A stretch of DNA of 63,390 bases from Fidelibacterota bacterium UBA7301 (GCA_002471845.1 DKQT01000010.1:71804-135193), one strand, 5' to 3'. Counted from the first letter of the stretch, positions 33,888-43,516 are shown. Numbers and translations: made by a program. Notes: generated by a model not told the origin, from the sequence alone.

Positions 33888-34610
33888 TTATAGTATTGCG
33901 TTCCTTACCGCCTCTGCGATCGCCACCGCGTTTGGTGTATCACTATGAATACACAAAGTATGTGATTCTACGGGCACCTCACTCCCATCAACGGCTACGA
34001 CATAACCAGCTATCATGGATTTTGCCTGTGCCGCCGCCTGTTCCGGAGCGGTGATCAACGCGTCGTCATACTTCCGGTTACGAAGGGTGCCATCATATTC
34101 ATAAGTGCGATCGGCGAAAGCCTCTGCCAGGGTTTCTAGTCCCAATGCATCAAACACGGTGAGCATCTTCGATCCGGCCAAACCCATGACTTTAAATGAT
34201 GGATCCACCTGGATGATGGCTTCGCTAATTGTTTGCGCCACAGCCTCATCATTTACCGCTCGATTATACAGGGCGCCGTGGGGCTTAATATGGGTGAGTT
34301 CCACACCGAGATTAGCGCCTATATCCACCAATAACTGGATTTGATCTCGAATAGAATCTAGTAATGTATTGGCATTCATATCCATATCGAGCCGGCCGAA
34401 ATTCTCTTTATCCGGATAACTGGGATGGGCGCCCACATACACCCCTTTTGTTTTGGCTAATTGAACCATTGCCTCCATCATTGCCTCATCCCCCGCATGG
34501 CCCCCACAGGCCACATTGATGGATGTGACATAATCCATAAGCTTTTCGTAAGTCCCATTAGCTAAGAGGCGATTGATTTCCCCCATATCGGAATTAATAT
34601 CCATACTCAA
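33888..34610 (-). CDS. pxpA: 5-oxoprolinase subunit A (LamB/YcsF family)
   Basis: 240 residues, the usual length. The family signature is at the N-terminus (MSMDINSDMGE, compare DLNxDxGE), then SINVACGGHAGD, GAHPSYPDKENFGR, THIKPHGALYN and EAFADRTYEYDGTL. PxpA, with PxpB and PxpC, hydrolyses 5-oxoproline (pyroglutamate) to glutamate using ATP. It overlaps the symporter gene upstream by 4 bases (ATGA), and the other two subunits lie beyond the symporter, so all four form one operon. Confidence 0.93.
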   Translation of the reverse strand: MSMDINSDMGEINRLLANGTYEKLMDYVTSINVACGGHAGDEAMMEAMVQLAKTKGVYVGAHPSYPDKENFGRLDMDMNANTLLDSIRDQIQLLVDIGANLGVELTHIKPHGALYNRAVNDEAVAQTISEAIIQVDPSFKVMGLAGSKMLTVFDALGLETLAEAFADRTYEYDGTLRNRKYDDALITAPEQAAAQAKSMIAGYVVAVDGSEVPVESHTLCIHSDTPNAVAIAEAVRNAIL

Positions 34611-35992
34611 CCTTTTTTACGCCCCCATTGTACGATAAGAAAAGCTAAAATGAAAGGCACCAACCGCTCTAGAGGATTACCTTCCGGTTTCAGATCGCTG
34701 TAATAGAAAAATAATGTCATGAAAAATCCAACTGCCATGGATGCAATAGCATTAATCTTGGGCACACCGCCCTGCATACGTCCAAGCAACAAAGGACCAA
34801 AAGCAGCACCCATTGCTGAAAAAGCGAACAAAACGCGGCTATAAATACTTTTATCCACGAAAATGGCCATGGTCACCGCCAACACGCATATAATCGCTAC
34901 CACAATTCGGGTCTGATTCAGGCTGAATTCTTCCTTCTGTCCCTTGATGTCGTGGCTCACACTGGAAGATGCAACCAGCAATTGACTGTCTGCCGTGGAC
35001 ATGATGGCCGATAATACCGCCGCCAGGATAATCCCAGCCAAAACAGGCGGTAAAAGCTGATTTCCTATAACAATGAGTATTTGTTCATGTCCCGTCATAT
35101 CAACAAGAATCCGCCCGGCCCAACCAAGAAAGATCATGCCGGGATAAATGATGAGAGCCCAGCTAATGGCGATGGTTCGTCCTTGTTTAATTTTTTCTTT
35201 CCCTTCAATGGCCATGAAACGATTCACCACATGGGGTTGGCCGGGATAAGCAATGCCTATTCCCATTGTGCCGAGGATAAATCCAATTGCAACAATCCCG
35301 CCCATTCCTGAGGGCGAACTGAAAATAGGCTGATCTGGAAAACTGGCGAAGATATTTCCCAATCCCGCGTGGGATACGGCCACAATGGGTAAAATAATGG
35401 CGGATAAGGCCATCATTATACCCTGGAGGGTATCACTAACGCTAACGGCCCAAAAACCGCCTAAAAGGGTATAAATGAGGATGATCCCGGCACCGAGGAG
35501 AATGCTCATATTTTTATCCATCCCAAAGGTGGATTGAAAGGATTGGCCCGCCGCGTCAAATTGAGAAGCGATATAAAAGACAAAACAAAAAAGGATAATG
35601 AACGATGCGAGCCAGCGTAATTCTTTAATTGATCTTCCAAGATCGTCTGTAGCCAAAACATCCGTCAAGGTAATGGCTCCGACCCTTTGACTATGTGAAC
35701 TGAGGCGCGGCGCGATATAATACCAATTAATCAAAAATCCTGATAAGGTGGCAGGGAATAACCAAATGGCCGGCAAACCCCATAAATAGGCCGCACCGCT
35801 TACACCTAATAACGTCCATGCCGACGAAGAAGATGCGGATGCACTGAGGGCCGCTACCCAGGGACCGAGTTTTCGTCCCCCGAGAAAATAATCAGATGTT
35901 GATTTTGTTCGCTTGTTTGCCCAAATCCCAATGAGAATGAGGACGATCTTATAGATGATCAGTGTTACAAGTATGGCTGAAGTATTAGTCAT
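34607..35992 (-). CDS. Sodium/solute symporter (SSS family), candidate 5-oxoproline transporter
   Basis: 461 residues with about 12-13 hydrophobic segments. Family features: SDYFLGGRKLGPWVAALSAS near the N-terminus, ALSASASSSSAWTLLGVSGA (first Na+-site helix), YTLLGGFWAVSVSDTLQGIM, and AAVLSAIMSTADSQLLVASS, the classical SSS signature. It is closest in pattern to Na+/proline symporters (PutP). Its gene sits inside the 5-oxoprolinase operon, overlapping pxpC by 8 bases and pxpA by 4. This makes 5-oxoproline or a close relative the likely substrate; that is an inference from context. Confidence 0.88.
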   Translation of the reverse strand: MTNTSAILVTLIIYKIVLILIGIWANKRTKSTSDYFLGGRKLGPWVAALSASASSSSAWTLLGVSGAAYLWGLPAIWLFPATLSGFLINWYYIAPRLSSHSQRVGAITLTDVLATDDLGRSIKELRWLASFIILFCFVFYIASQFDAAGQSFQSTFGMDKNMSILLGAGIILIYTLLGGFWAVSVSDTLQGIMMALSAIILPIVAVSHAGLGNIFASFPDQPIFSSPSGMGGIVAIGFILGTMGIGIAYPGQPHVVNRFMAIEGKEKIKQGRTIAISWALIIYPGMIFLGWAGRILVDMTGHEQILIVIGNQLLPPVLAGIILAAVLSAIMSTADSQLLVASSSVSHDIKGQKEEFSLNQTRIVVAIICVLAVTMAIFVDKSIYSRVLFAFSAMGAAFGPLLLGRMQGGVPKINAIASMAVGFFMTLFFYYSDLKPEGNPLERLVPFILAFLIVQWGRKKG

Positions 35993-36911
35993 GGTATTTT
36001 AGGGATTGAATATATGATTCCTGTTTTAACCGCAATTTTTCTGCTTCTTCTATGGTAATCAATTGAAATTGAAATTGATCTCCCGGTTTCAATTGGCCGA
36101 CTTTATACATGTCGGCTGTGATTACATTGGCAATTTTGGGATATCCTCCTGTGGTTTGGTGCTCAACAAAAGAAATAATTGGATCGCCGCCGCCAGGCAC
36201 CTGAACTGCCCCCAAAGGGATGCCTTCTGTTAAAATCTCATTTCCTTTTTTCGATTGAATAGGGTCACCTTCCAATCGGAGCCCCATCCGGCTGAAATTT
36301 TCCGAAACGGTATAGTATTGATTTGTAAAAGAATCCCAGGCAGAATCATCAAACCATACATACTGTAAACCACTAGTAATACGAATGATATTATAATTAG
36401 TATCAAGTGATTGTTTAATTATTAATGGTTGAGATATTTTCTCAAAAGTCCCTATTTTCAGTTCATCACCCTTTTGCACTGCACGGCCATTCAAACCGCC
36501 CAAGCCCGACATAATATGGGTAGTGGTTCCGGATAAATATTTGGGTATATCAAAACCGCCACGTAGACAGAGGTAACAGCGGGCACCATTTTTTGTACCG
36601 TCTATTCTTAGAATCTGGCCTTTTCGTATATAGACGCCTTTATTAAATGGAAATGAATCTCCATCGAGTTGTACTTTAAATTCACTGCCGGTAAGGGCGA
36701 TAAAAGCATCCTTATTGAATTGGTACTTACCCCCGGTAAGTGTCATTTCTAGTCCGCTGAACGAATCTGGATTCCCCACCAGTAAGTTGCCGATTCGCAG
36801 GGATAATTTATCCGCCGCCCCTGAAGCTGAAATTCCGTAGTGGGTAAATCCATTCCGACCCAAATCCTGAATGGTGGATTGAAGTCCCCCCTGAAGTACG
36901 GTAATACTCAT
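35985..36911 (-). CDS. pxpC: 5-oxoprolinase subunit C (biotin-dependent carboxyltransferase family)
   Basis: 308 residues, normal length for PxpC/KipA. Signature pieces: VLQGGLQSTIQDLGRNGFTH, GISASGAADKLSLRIGNLLV, LEMTLTGGKYQF, and PVPGGGDPIISF-like VPGGGDPIISFVEHQTTGGY. It forms the catalytic complex with PxpB and PxpA. The start overlaps the pxpB stop (TAATG). Confidence 0.93.
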   Translation of the reverse strand: MSITVLQGGLQSTIQDLGRNGFTHYGISASGAADKLSLRIGNLLVGNPDSFSGLEMTLTGGKYQFNKDAFIALTGSEFKVQLDGDSFPFNKGVYIRKGQILRIDGTKNGARCYLCLRGGFDIPKYLSGTTTHIMSGLGGLNGRAVQKGDELKIGTFEKISQPLIIKQSLDTNYNIIRITSGLQYVWFDDSAWDSFTNQYYTVSENFSRMGLRLEGDPIQSKKGNEILTEGIPLGAVQVPGGGDPIISFVEHQTTGGYPKIANVITADMYKVGQLKPGDQFQFQLITIEEAEKLRLKQESYIQSLKYHD

Positions 36912-37591
36912 TATTTCCCTACCAAAGCATCATATTCGGTTTCGTCAATTGGTCGGAAACGGACTATATCACCCATCTGCACCAGGCTGTCTCCCGGCGC
37001 TTTTGCATTAAATATAGACAAGGGCGTCCGGCCGATGAGGTTCCAACCGCCGGGAGAAGACATGGGATAAATACCGGTCTGATTCCCCGCAATACCTACC
37101 GATCCTGCAGGAACGGACTTCCGCGGTAAATCCAGGCGAGGTGCGGCAATGGATTCGTCCATTCCACCCAAGTATGGGAAGCCGATGGAAAAACCAGTAA
37201 AGTAAACCAGGTAATTTGCTTCAGAATGGCGTTTTATGACTTCCGCCGGATCTAACCCTGTTTTTTTACATACGAGGCCCATATCGGGCCCCATCTTACC
37301 GTTATATAAAACAGGAATCTCCACGGCTCGACCCCTGGGCGTCTTCCCTATTAACGCGTTGGATATGGATTTTTGAAGATGTTCAGTTACACGGCTAATG
37401 GATCCCTCATTTGAAATTGTAACCATGACCGAATTATAGGCGGGGTGAATATTCAGGATTTCAGGGGAAGTATGATCCAGTAAATAACGTGTAAACAAAA
37501 AAACCTGCCGGTGCAGGTTTTCTGAAATATTATCTCCGAATTTGACCCGGATTGAACAATCAGAGGCAGGAATAATCTGGGGGTATGAAAT
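36911..37591 (-). CDS. pxpB: 5-oxoprolinase subunit B (KipI family), apparent ATT/ATA start
   Basis: The KipI-type domain is clear: GKTPRGRAVEIPVLYNG, GPDMGLVCKKTGLDP, FSIGFPYLGGMDE, PRKSVPAGSVGIAGNQTGIY, SSPGGWNLIGRTP. The first usable common start is TTG at 37498, but that would remove the first conserved strand and helix. The frame stays open upstream and encodes ISYPQIIPASDCSIRVKFGD, NISENLHRQVFL, which is the expected N-terminus of the family (..VxFGDxIs..). No ATG, GTG or TTG lies in that extension. The first possible starts are ATA (37594) and ATT (37591), 6-9 bases after the stop of the penicillin acylase gene. I give the ATT; about 226 residues then matches the family length. Confidence 0.85.
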   Translation of the reverse strand: MSYPQIIPASDCSIRVKFGDNISENLHRQVFLFTRYLLDHTSPEILNIHPAYNSVMVTISNEGSISRVTEHLQKSISNALIGKTPRGRAVEIPVLYNGKMGPDMGLVCKKTGLDPAEVIKRHSEANYLVYFTGFSIGFPYLGGMDESIAAPRLDLPRKSVPAGSVGIAGNQTGIYPMSSPGGWNLIGRTPLSIFNAKAPGDSLVQMGDIVRFRPIDETEYDALVGK

Positions 37592-37599
37592 TATTAAGC

Positions 37600-39690
37600 C
37601 TACTTTGGGCTGAGTATCTCTCTCAGTTCTAAATGTTGATTAATTTCTTTTTTATCCCGCCAAACCGGGCGCAATTTTTTCTCGGAATAAAACTTTAATT
37701 GATCCGTCCGATGTTTAGACCCTTTTTGGCTGGCATTCCCATAACTCAAAAGGGACATAGCCTTTGGTTTTTCCCCAAACTCAATTACAGCTTGGTATGA
37801 ATCACCGCCGACAGCCATAAACTTATCGTTTCCCATTGGTACATAATTTGTAACCCGGAATAAGCCGTAAGGGTCCCCGGGCCCCCCATTGGATGGAAGA
37901 TCCACATCATCCCTAAACAGGCGATATACTTCACCCCAGGGGATATCCAGTCTTCCATACTTTTTTGTAACAGCTTCTGCCGCGGATTTTAATGGCCCCA
38001 GGTAATCCACATCCGGATTTAGCCCAAATGGCGTATCCATTGGATTCTCTTCCTCCCAACCACCTTCAAAAAGTTTATCCTTGTTGACAAAAAACTTAAC
38101 AGAATCGATCCATGCTTTGAAAAGTACTGCCCCCTTACTATCTCCATCCGTTTGACGATCCCAGTTTGCTAAAACCTTTCCGACCGCGTTTATTATTTTA
38201 TCGTCACGATTTGAAGTCAATTTTAATAAATCGTTAATAATACGGTCTGCCAATTCCATTTTTGTATCCATTTTATAGGCCAGCAATTCGTCAAATGTAA
38301 TGGATTCATCCTCATAGGCCATCCGTGCCGATCGCTGGGCACGAAAATGCATAAAGTTCTGGGACATATAATCCGGATAATTATGACGATTTATCGCCTT
38401 TGGAAAGGTAGTGGTCCATGGTGGATCGTTGGCATTCTGGAGCCAGCCGCTTTGGGGATCAATAGATTTGGGTAGTTCATCATAAGAATGGGTTTCATCC
38501 CATTTCGTTTCAGGTGAATCACCGGGAACGACCCCTAACCAATTCCATTCACCTTCAGGCCGGATTGGTGTACGGCCGCCGAAAACATGCATAATATGAC
38601 CGTCCCTGTCCGCATACATTATCGTGAAAAACGGATTCTGCAACTGCCGTATAGCATCCTGGAATTCTTCAAGATTCTTGGCCCTGGCCATATCGAAGTA
38701 TTGGCGGAAAATATGGGGCTGGTTAAGGCCCACTACCCGTAAGGCATAAGCTTTCCCGTCTTTTTCATTCACCACCGGTCCATGAACCGATTCCCGGATT
38801 ATATATTCGCTGGAAGTCGTATTGCCTGCTTCATCTTTAACTTTTATCTCAACCGATCGTTTTACAAAATCCATGACTTCATCACCCCATTGATAACCAT
38901 CACCAATCAGTTTTAATTCATAAAGATCCTGCCCATCGTGAACATTATTGGTGTGTGACCATCCTAAATAATCGTTAAAGGCAATTCCTAAAAACGGCAT
39001 GCCTACCAAACCTGCCCCATAAGCATTCAAGTCACCAGAAATTGTATGGGCCTCAAACCAAGTAAACATATCAAACCAGGGCAAATGGGGGTTGGCGATC
39101 AGCATAGCATTCCCAGACGCGGACCTGGAAGGGCCAATCGCCCAGGTATTTGAACCTCTATTTTTTATCATGGAACTCGGATTAAAATTTACATTCTGGG
39201 GACTGGTGACAAAATGGAATAGGATAACCCTTTGAAAATGGGCCAAACAATCCTCTGGTCGTGCAGGAAGAATTAATTGGTTCACTTCATCGATTTCACC
39301 TGGAAATGCCTTTGCGTAAGCATTTATTCCGTTCGTAAACGCTGCCAGCATTTTTCGTAAATCTGAATCTTGTTGTGCCAGCCATTCGCGGGATCTTTGT
39401 ACCACATTATGGGTATGGACCCATTGATCGGACTGCAAATGTTTTTCACCAAAATATTCCGCACCCTGCCCCCGCGCCTGGGCATATAATTGCAGCAGGA
39501 GGTTCCCATGATTACGCATTTGCGCCCAACCAAAGGCATAAAACATATCCTCATAATTATTGGCATAAATATGAGGAACACCGTAGGTATCCCAAAGTAT
39601 TTCAGGTCCTTTTTTCGGCGCAGTAATAGAACCTGTTAAAAAAAGGCAAAATAGAATGGGTAGGTATTTATACTTCATCAGTTTCCTCAT
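37600..39690 (-). CDS. Penicillin acylase family amidohydrolase (Ntn hydrolase), exported
   Basis: 696 residues. Signal peptide 1-21. An alpha-subunit-like part (WDTYGVPHIYANNYEDMFYA, GWAQMRN) leads to the autocleavage site Gly179-Ser180 (NRGSNTWAIGP); Ser180 would be the N-terminal nucleophile of the beta chain. Downstream NPHLPW, GMPFLGIAFNDYLGWSHTNN and NDPPWTT-type features agree. Family members deacylate penicillins, N-acyl homoserine lactones or N-acyl amino acids. Beside the 5-oxoprolinase operon, an N-acylated amino acid or peptide is the more likely substrate (inference). Its stop is only 6-9 bases before the presumed pxpB start, so it is probably the first gene of that operon. Confidence 0.85.
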   Translation of the reverse strand: MRKLMKYKYLPILFCLFLTGSITAPKKGPEILWDTYGVPHIYANNYEDMFYAFGWAQMRNHGNLLLQLYAQARGQGAEYFGEKHLQSDQWVHTHNVVQRSREWLAQQDSDLRKMLAAFTNGINAYAKAFPGEIDEVNQLILPARPEDCLAHFQRVILFHFVTSPQNVNFNPSSMIKNRGSNTWAIGPSRSASGNAMLIANPHLPWFDMFTWFEAHTISGDLNAYGAGLVGMPFLGIAFNDYLGWSHTNNVHDGQDLYELKLIGDGYQWGDEVMDFVKRSVEIKVKDEAGNTTSSEYIIRESVHGPVVNEKDGKAYALRVVGLNQPHIFRQYFDMARAKNLEEFQDAIRQLQNPFFTIMYADRDGHIMHVFGGRTPIRPEGEWNWLGVVPGDSPETKWDETHSYDELPKSIDPQSGWLQNANDPPWTTTFPKAINRHNYPDYMSQNFMHFRAQRSARMAYEDESITFDELLAYKMDTKMELADRIINDLLKLTSNRDDKIINAVGKVLANWDRQTDGDSKGAVLFKAWIDSVKFFVNKDKLFEGGWEEENPMDTPFGLNPDVDYLGPLKSAAEAVTKKYGRLDIPWGEVYRLFRDDVDLPSNGGPGDPYGLFRVTNYVPMGNDKFMAVGGDSYQAVIEFGEKPKAMSLLSYGNASQKGSKHRTDQLKFYSEKKLRPVWRDKKEINQHLELREILSPK

Positions 39691-39730
39691 TGGGATGTTT
39701 TATTTGCGGTTAAAATTAAAAAAAATTTAT

Positions 39731-39958
39731 TTATTCCGCTATTGGTGTTACTAAATGGATGGGTACAGTCCAAATCCTGCCTTCATCATCCTTGAGACGA
39801 TAACGGGTGGGAAAATGGGCGATACTATCAAGGACAACCTCGACACCTTCATTCAAGGTTCCCTGAACCTTCCGGTGGGCTTTAATGGTTTTGAATTTTA
39901 TCCCCGCGTTCACACCGGCACATTCATCAGATACTTTATGAAACTCCCTGGTAGCCAT
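39731..39958 (-). CDS. Small protein of unknown function
   Basis: 75 residues, no signal peptide, mixed charge, probably mostly beta (GIKFKTIKAHRKVQGTLNEG; RYRLKDDEGRIWTVPIHLVT). It could be a small SH3-like or OB-like barrel. It is divergent from the RNA methyltransferase gene, with 95 bases between the starts, and lies 40 bases upstream of the penicillin acylase gene on the same strand. Confidence 0.6.
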   Translation of the reverse strand: MATREFHKVSDECAGVNAGIKFKTIKAHRKVQGTLNEGVEVVLDSIAHFPTRYRLKDDEGRIWTVPIHLVTPIAE

Positions 39959-40053
39959 ATCATTCCTTAATTCAAGGGCGCAACTTAAAATTTATCTTAC
40001 AATTGATTCAATCCCGGGATACATTATTTTATTAAATTCTTTTCAGGATCAAT

Positions 40054-40791
40054 ATGCCTAAAGATCAATATACAATTTTCGGTATCAATGGCTGTGCGGC
40101 GGTTCTTGAATCCCGCAAGTATAAAATTAACGATATACTGATTCAATCCGGCAGCCCTGCTGAGCGTGACGGAAAAATTACCCATGTCCTGGGATATCAC
40201 GGCGGCCATATTCAATTCCTCAATTCAGGACAATTCAAGTCCAAATTCGGGAAATGGCGTACTCAAGGTATCATAGTCCGTTTCACCGGAAAAATTGAGA
40301 AAAACCTTCCTTCCTTTAAAAATAAATCAGGAAATATAGGTTTATTGGTTCTTGACAGGATTAAAGACCCGCAAAATCTTGGACAAATTATTCGCACCGC
40401 GGAATGTGCCGGAATAAGTGGAATCATTATTTCTACCCATGACAGTTGTGATGTTACGGATACGGTTATGCAGGTAAGCCAGGGCGCTTTTGTCCAAATC
40501 CCCATTTACAAGGTAGGCAATCTTCACCAAACAGTGACTAATCTGAAAAATGAGGAATTCTGGGTGATTGCCATGGAAAACAGCGTCCAAGCGAAAGCCT
40601 GGCATAAAGTGGATTATACAGGGAAAGTATTAATCATTGCTGGCAGTGAAGGGCGCGGAATCAAGAAACTTGTTTTAGATAGTTGTGATTTCCTGTCCAC
40701 CATCCCTATGCAGGGGAAAACCGATTCTCTAAATGTATCGGCAGCTGTGAGTGCCGTTCTATTTGAACGGCTGAGACAATTATCCAGTTAA
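40054..40791 (+). CDS. rlmB: TrmH/SpoU-family rRNA 2'-O-methyltransferase, probably RlmB
   Basis: 245 residues. An N-terminal L30e-like substrate domain (YTIFGINGCAAVLESRKYKI) is followed by the knotted SPOUT domain: motif 1 DRIKDPQNLGQIIRTAECAG, motif 2 IAGSEGRGI, motif 3 IPMQGKTDSLNVSAAVSAVL. Proteins of this layout methylate the ribose of G2251 in 23S rRNA; tRNA-modifying relatives (TrmH) usually lack the first domain. The assignment to RlmB and not another paralogue is likely but not certain. It is one of few plus-strand genes before 48 kb; it converges with the M1 peptidase gene and the two overlap by 12 bases. Confidence 0.85.
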   Translation: MPKDQYTIFGINGCAAVLESRKYKINDILIQSGSPAERDGKITHVLGYHGGHIQFLNSGQFKSKFGKWRTQGIIVRFTGKIEKNLPSFKNKSGNIGLLVLDRIKDPQNLGQIIRTAECAGISGIIISTHDSCDVTDTVMQVSQGAFVQIPIYKVGNLHQTVTNLKNEEFWVIAMENSVQAKAWHKVDYTGKVLIIAGSEGRGIKKLVLDSCDFLSTIPMQGKTDSLNVSAAVSAVLFERLRQLSS

Positions 40792-42468
40792 TTCTGGATT
40801 CTTCTTTTTTGTCACCAAAAATTCCCAATCCCGAAAGTGAATTACAGAATGGGGCTGAATATCGTCAGACTGTACTTCTGTGGTTGGGAAAATACGGCCC
40901 TGAATCCCGTTAATATCCACATCTATGGGCATTTTAAACCCGTTCACTACGTTGGACCATTTATAATATAATTTGCTGTCCTTCTGGTAGTATTCCAATG
41001 TGGGTGGTCGATGGTCATAAAAATACTGTTTAAAAAAGTAATCCAGATCCGTCCCTGTTTTATTTTCTGCATGTTTGATAAAATCATTTGTATTTACATT
41101 GGACTTGGCATTATTCAATGCAAATGATTTTAGCAAGTCCCACCAGATACGGTCATCATTGATTATGTGACGCAATGTGTGCAGCCCCCAAGCTCCCTTA
41201 TTGTAGGAATCACCAAAGGCCCAATAATTCTCATTTTCTGGACCCACAATCGGTACTTTATTCTGAATACCTTTCCGCTTTCTCAACATGAAATCGACCA
41301 TTACATTATATCCCAATTCCTGTTCAATGAACATAGATTCACTATAGACTGCCATTCCTTCATGGATCCATACGTGAGCCGGGTCCGTAGCGGTGATACT
41401 GTTGCCCCACCATTCGTGGGCCGTCTCATGGAATAATAGTCCGTCGATTATGCCGTAATAATCTTTTGTCCAGGAACGATGGTCGCCACCCCAATTATTC
41501 CACACATTACCATAGGTAACGGCTGATTGATGCTCCATTCCTAAATAAGAAACTTCCACCAACTTATATCCGTCATCCCAGAACTGGTAATCACCAAAAT
41601 ATTTTTCGAAAAAACGGATCACTTTCCGTGCTTGGGGAAATACTGTGGATGCCACTTGTTTGTGATAATCCAACACATAGTGATTCATAGTCTCCACCTG
41701 ACTTTTCCGCTGCAAAGTGTCTTCTAAAACCACATAATTACCCAATTGTACAGAAATATTATAGTTATTAATTGGGTTTTTTACTTCCCATGTGTATGAT
41801 TGTTTTCCGGTAAGAGTATCCTGGATGGTATTTACTAATTTACCGTTACTAACACAAAAGAGGTTTTGTGGAACAGTGAATGTCATCCTAGCGCCCCGAT
41901 CGGGTTCATCGGAGATATGATCCTTTAATGGCCACCAGAGACCACATCCATCTCCTTCACAGGCCACAGAAACATAGTCTCTACCCATTTCATCCTTATT
42001 CCAAATAAAACCACCATCCCAGGGTGGATTCTTTGCCTCTTGTGGAGACCCTTCATATTTCACCCGAAAGGTAAATTCAGTTCCGGCTTTCACCGCAGGA
42101 AAATCAATAAAGACCGCATCTTCTTTTCGACTTGCAGTTAATTCTTCTTCCCGGTACCACACCCCATTCAGCTGCATATCCTTTGCCAGGTCAACTTGGA
42201 GACGGGTAAAGTCATTCATGGCAATGGCCGTGAAGTCCACATAACCTTTTAGATATTTCTTTTCCACATCGATATCCATATTGATATCATAATGCTGCAC
42301 ATCATAGCAAATTCGCTCAGGGAGAAGTACTCCCAACAGTCGATTCCGCTCCGTCAATTTTGGGATCGAGGGTGTGTGGGTGGATGCGGGCACATTCATT
42401 TCCGGTGACTGCATAGATATACATCCGGCGAGGAACGCCGCTGTGGTGATAGCGAAATAATGTTTCAA
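40780..42468 (-). CDS. M1-family metallopeptidase lipoprotein
   Basis: 562 residues. Lipobox AAFLAGC (Cys16) suggests a lipid anchor. The M1 domain has the exopeptidase-like loop VSYLGMEHQS (about 306-315, in place of GAMEN) and the zinc site His347-ETA-His351-EWWG with a Glu 19 residues later (HEGMAVYSE). It probably acts as an aminopeptidase in the periplasm or outside the cell. The C-terminal region (about 420-562) is the usual helical/beta end, with no HEAT repeats. A second, more distant M1 enzyme is encoded at 46-48 kb. Confidence 0.88.
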   Translation of the reverse strand: MKHYFAITTAAFLAGCISMQSPEMNVPASTHTPSIPKLTERNRLLGVLLPERICYDVQHYDINMDIDVEKKYLKGYVDFTAIAMNDFTRLQVDLAKDMQLNGVWYREEELTASRKEDAVFIDFPAVKAGTEFTFRVKYEGSPQEAKNPPWDGGFIWNKDEMGRDYVSVACEGDGCGLWWPLKDHISDEPDRGARMTFTVPQNLFCVSNGKLVNTIQDTLTGKQSYTWEVKNPINNYNISVQLGNYVVLEDTLQRKSQVETMNHYVLDYHKQVASTVFPQARKVIRFFEKYFGDYQFWDDGYKLVEVSYLGMEHQSAVTYGNVWNNWGGDHRSWTKDYYGIIDGLLFHETAHEWWGNSITATDPAHVWIHEGMAVYSESMFIEQELGYNVMVDFMLRKRKGIQNKVPIVGPENENYWAFGDSYNKGAWGLHTLRHIINDDRIWWDLLKSFALNNAKSNVNTNDFIKHAENKTGTDLDYFFKQYFYDHRPPTLEYYQKDSKLYYKWSNVVNGFKMPIDVDINGIQGRIFPTTEVQSDDIQPHSVIHFRDWEFLVTKKKNPELTG

Positions 42469-42483
42469 GTAGAAAGTGGTAGG

Positions 42484-43410
42484 TTAGAACGTGATATTTA
42501 TACCAATGGTGATAGTTGTGTCGTTAGCTTTATAATTCTTGATATAATAGTCTCCAAATCCATCACTTATTGACTGTTCAGGCGTCCGGTCATATGATAT
42601 GGTCCCGTTACCCGGATTGGTAAAAGTAATCAATTGACCGTCTGTATAATACTGCGGATCATAGGCCATGAAAATCTTTGGTGCTGGTTGGCTGTCATTC
42701 TTTACATTGTATTTGATTACAATATCCAGCCACTCTTCCGCTGTTTTAATTGTGACGATATTTTTCCAGTAGGTTAAAATATCATCTCCTGCCGGTTTAT
42801 AATAATATTCGGATTGGTAATAAAAATTTTCTCCAACAGGGAGTTTTAATTTGGGGCGAATCGAAATACGAGAATAAGACGCAGACTTCAAATCTGAGTT
42901 ATCTTTGTATGCAGTCACACCTAGAGAATCACCATAGTCTGCATAAAGATAAATCGCATTTTTACCTGCCGTCTCTTCACTTTCTTGTAAAAAGGCCGCG
43001 CTAATAGAAAGAATATCCCCCAGGATACGATATTTGGCGCCAATACCAAAATTGGTCCGATCCTTGATACCCAAGGCCTCATCAAATGATGTCTCAGCAA
43101 TTAAAAACGGGGAAAATTTTCCATTAGCCCACAAGTCGAACTTAAAAAGAATGCTTTGGTCATTTTCATATGGGTCACCCTGCCAAGTGGAATTATTCTT
43201 ATCTAGAGAAAAAAGAAATTCTGAATCATTGAGTTCCATTCCGCCAAATGTTAGATCACCATAGGCAGTTGTGGACCAATTGAAATTGTAGTATTGATAA
43301 TCCGAATTGCCACCACGACCATAATAACTGCCGGACACCTGATGTTTGAATTGCTGTCCGACCAGACAGGATAAAATAAAAAGAGTTGTAAAAATTGTGC
43401 GGAGATTCAT
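42484..43410 (-). CDS. DUF481-like outer-membrane beta-barrel protein
   Basis: 308 residues. Signal peptide 1-18 (LFILSCLVGQQ). The remainder alternates polar and hydrophobic residues, with many Tyr, Ser and Gly (SGSYYGRGGNSDYQYYNFNW; SFDEALGIKDRTNFGIGAKY; YYQSEYYYKPAGDD) and ends in Phe (TIGINITF), as outer-membrane barrels often do. The 'GxxGNSDYxxYN' start resembles DUF481 (YdiY-type) proteins. Fifteen bases from the M1 peptidase gene, likely cotranscribed with it. Confidence 0.65.
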   Translation of the reverse strand: MNLRTIFTTLFILSCLVGQQFKHQVSGSYYGRGGNSDYQYYNFNWSTTAYGDLTFGGMELNDSEFLFSLDKNNSTWQGDPYENDQSILFKFDLWANGKFSPFLIAETSFDEALGIKDRTNFGIGAKYRILGDILSISAAFLQESEETAGKNAIYLYADYGDSLGVTAYKDNSDLKSASYSRISIRPKLKLPVGENFYYQSEYYYKPAGDDILTYWKNIVTIKTAEEWLDIVIKYNVKNDSQPAPKIFMAYDPQYYTDGQLITFTNPGNGTISYDRTPEQSISDGFGDYYIKNYKANDTTITIGINITF

Positions 43411-43462
43411 CGGAAAATATTCCTCTTATTGTTGGTGCCAATTTTACATTAAATATAGATAA

Positions 43463-43496
43463 AAAAAATAGGGCGGATAGATCGCCCTATTTTTTT
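43463..43496. terminator. Bidirectional intrinsic terminator
   Basis: AAAAAAATAGGGCG-(loop)-CGCCCTATTTTTT: a strong stem with A and T runs on both sides, so it can stop transcripts in both directions. It terminates the 105-residue gene (minus) 20 bases past its stop and separates it from the barrel gene at 42484-43410. Confidence 0.85.
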
Positions 43497-43516
43497 AGTT
43501 AATATATCGGATTATT

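Noticed and set aside
37496..37517. Hairpin AACCTGC..GCAGGTT followed by a T run on the minus strand, looking like an intrinsic terminator between penicillin acylase and pxpB
   Set aside because: It lies inside the extended pxpB reading frame, where it encodes the conserved-looking segment ENLHRQVFLF; a terminator there would cut the gene.
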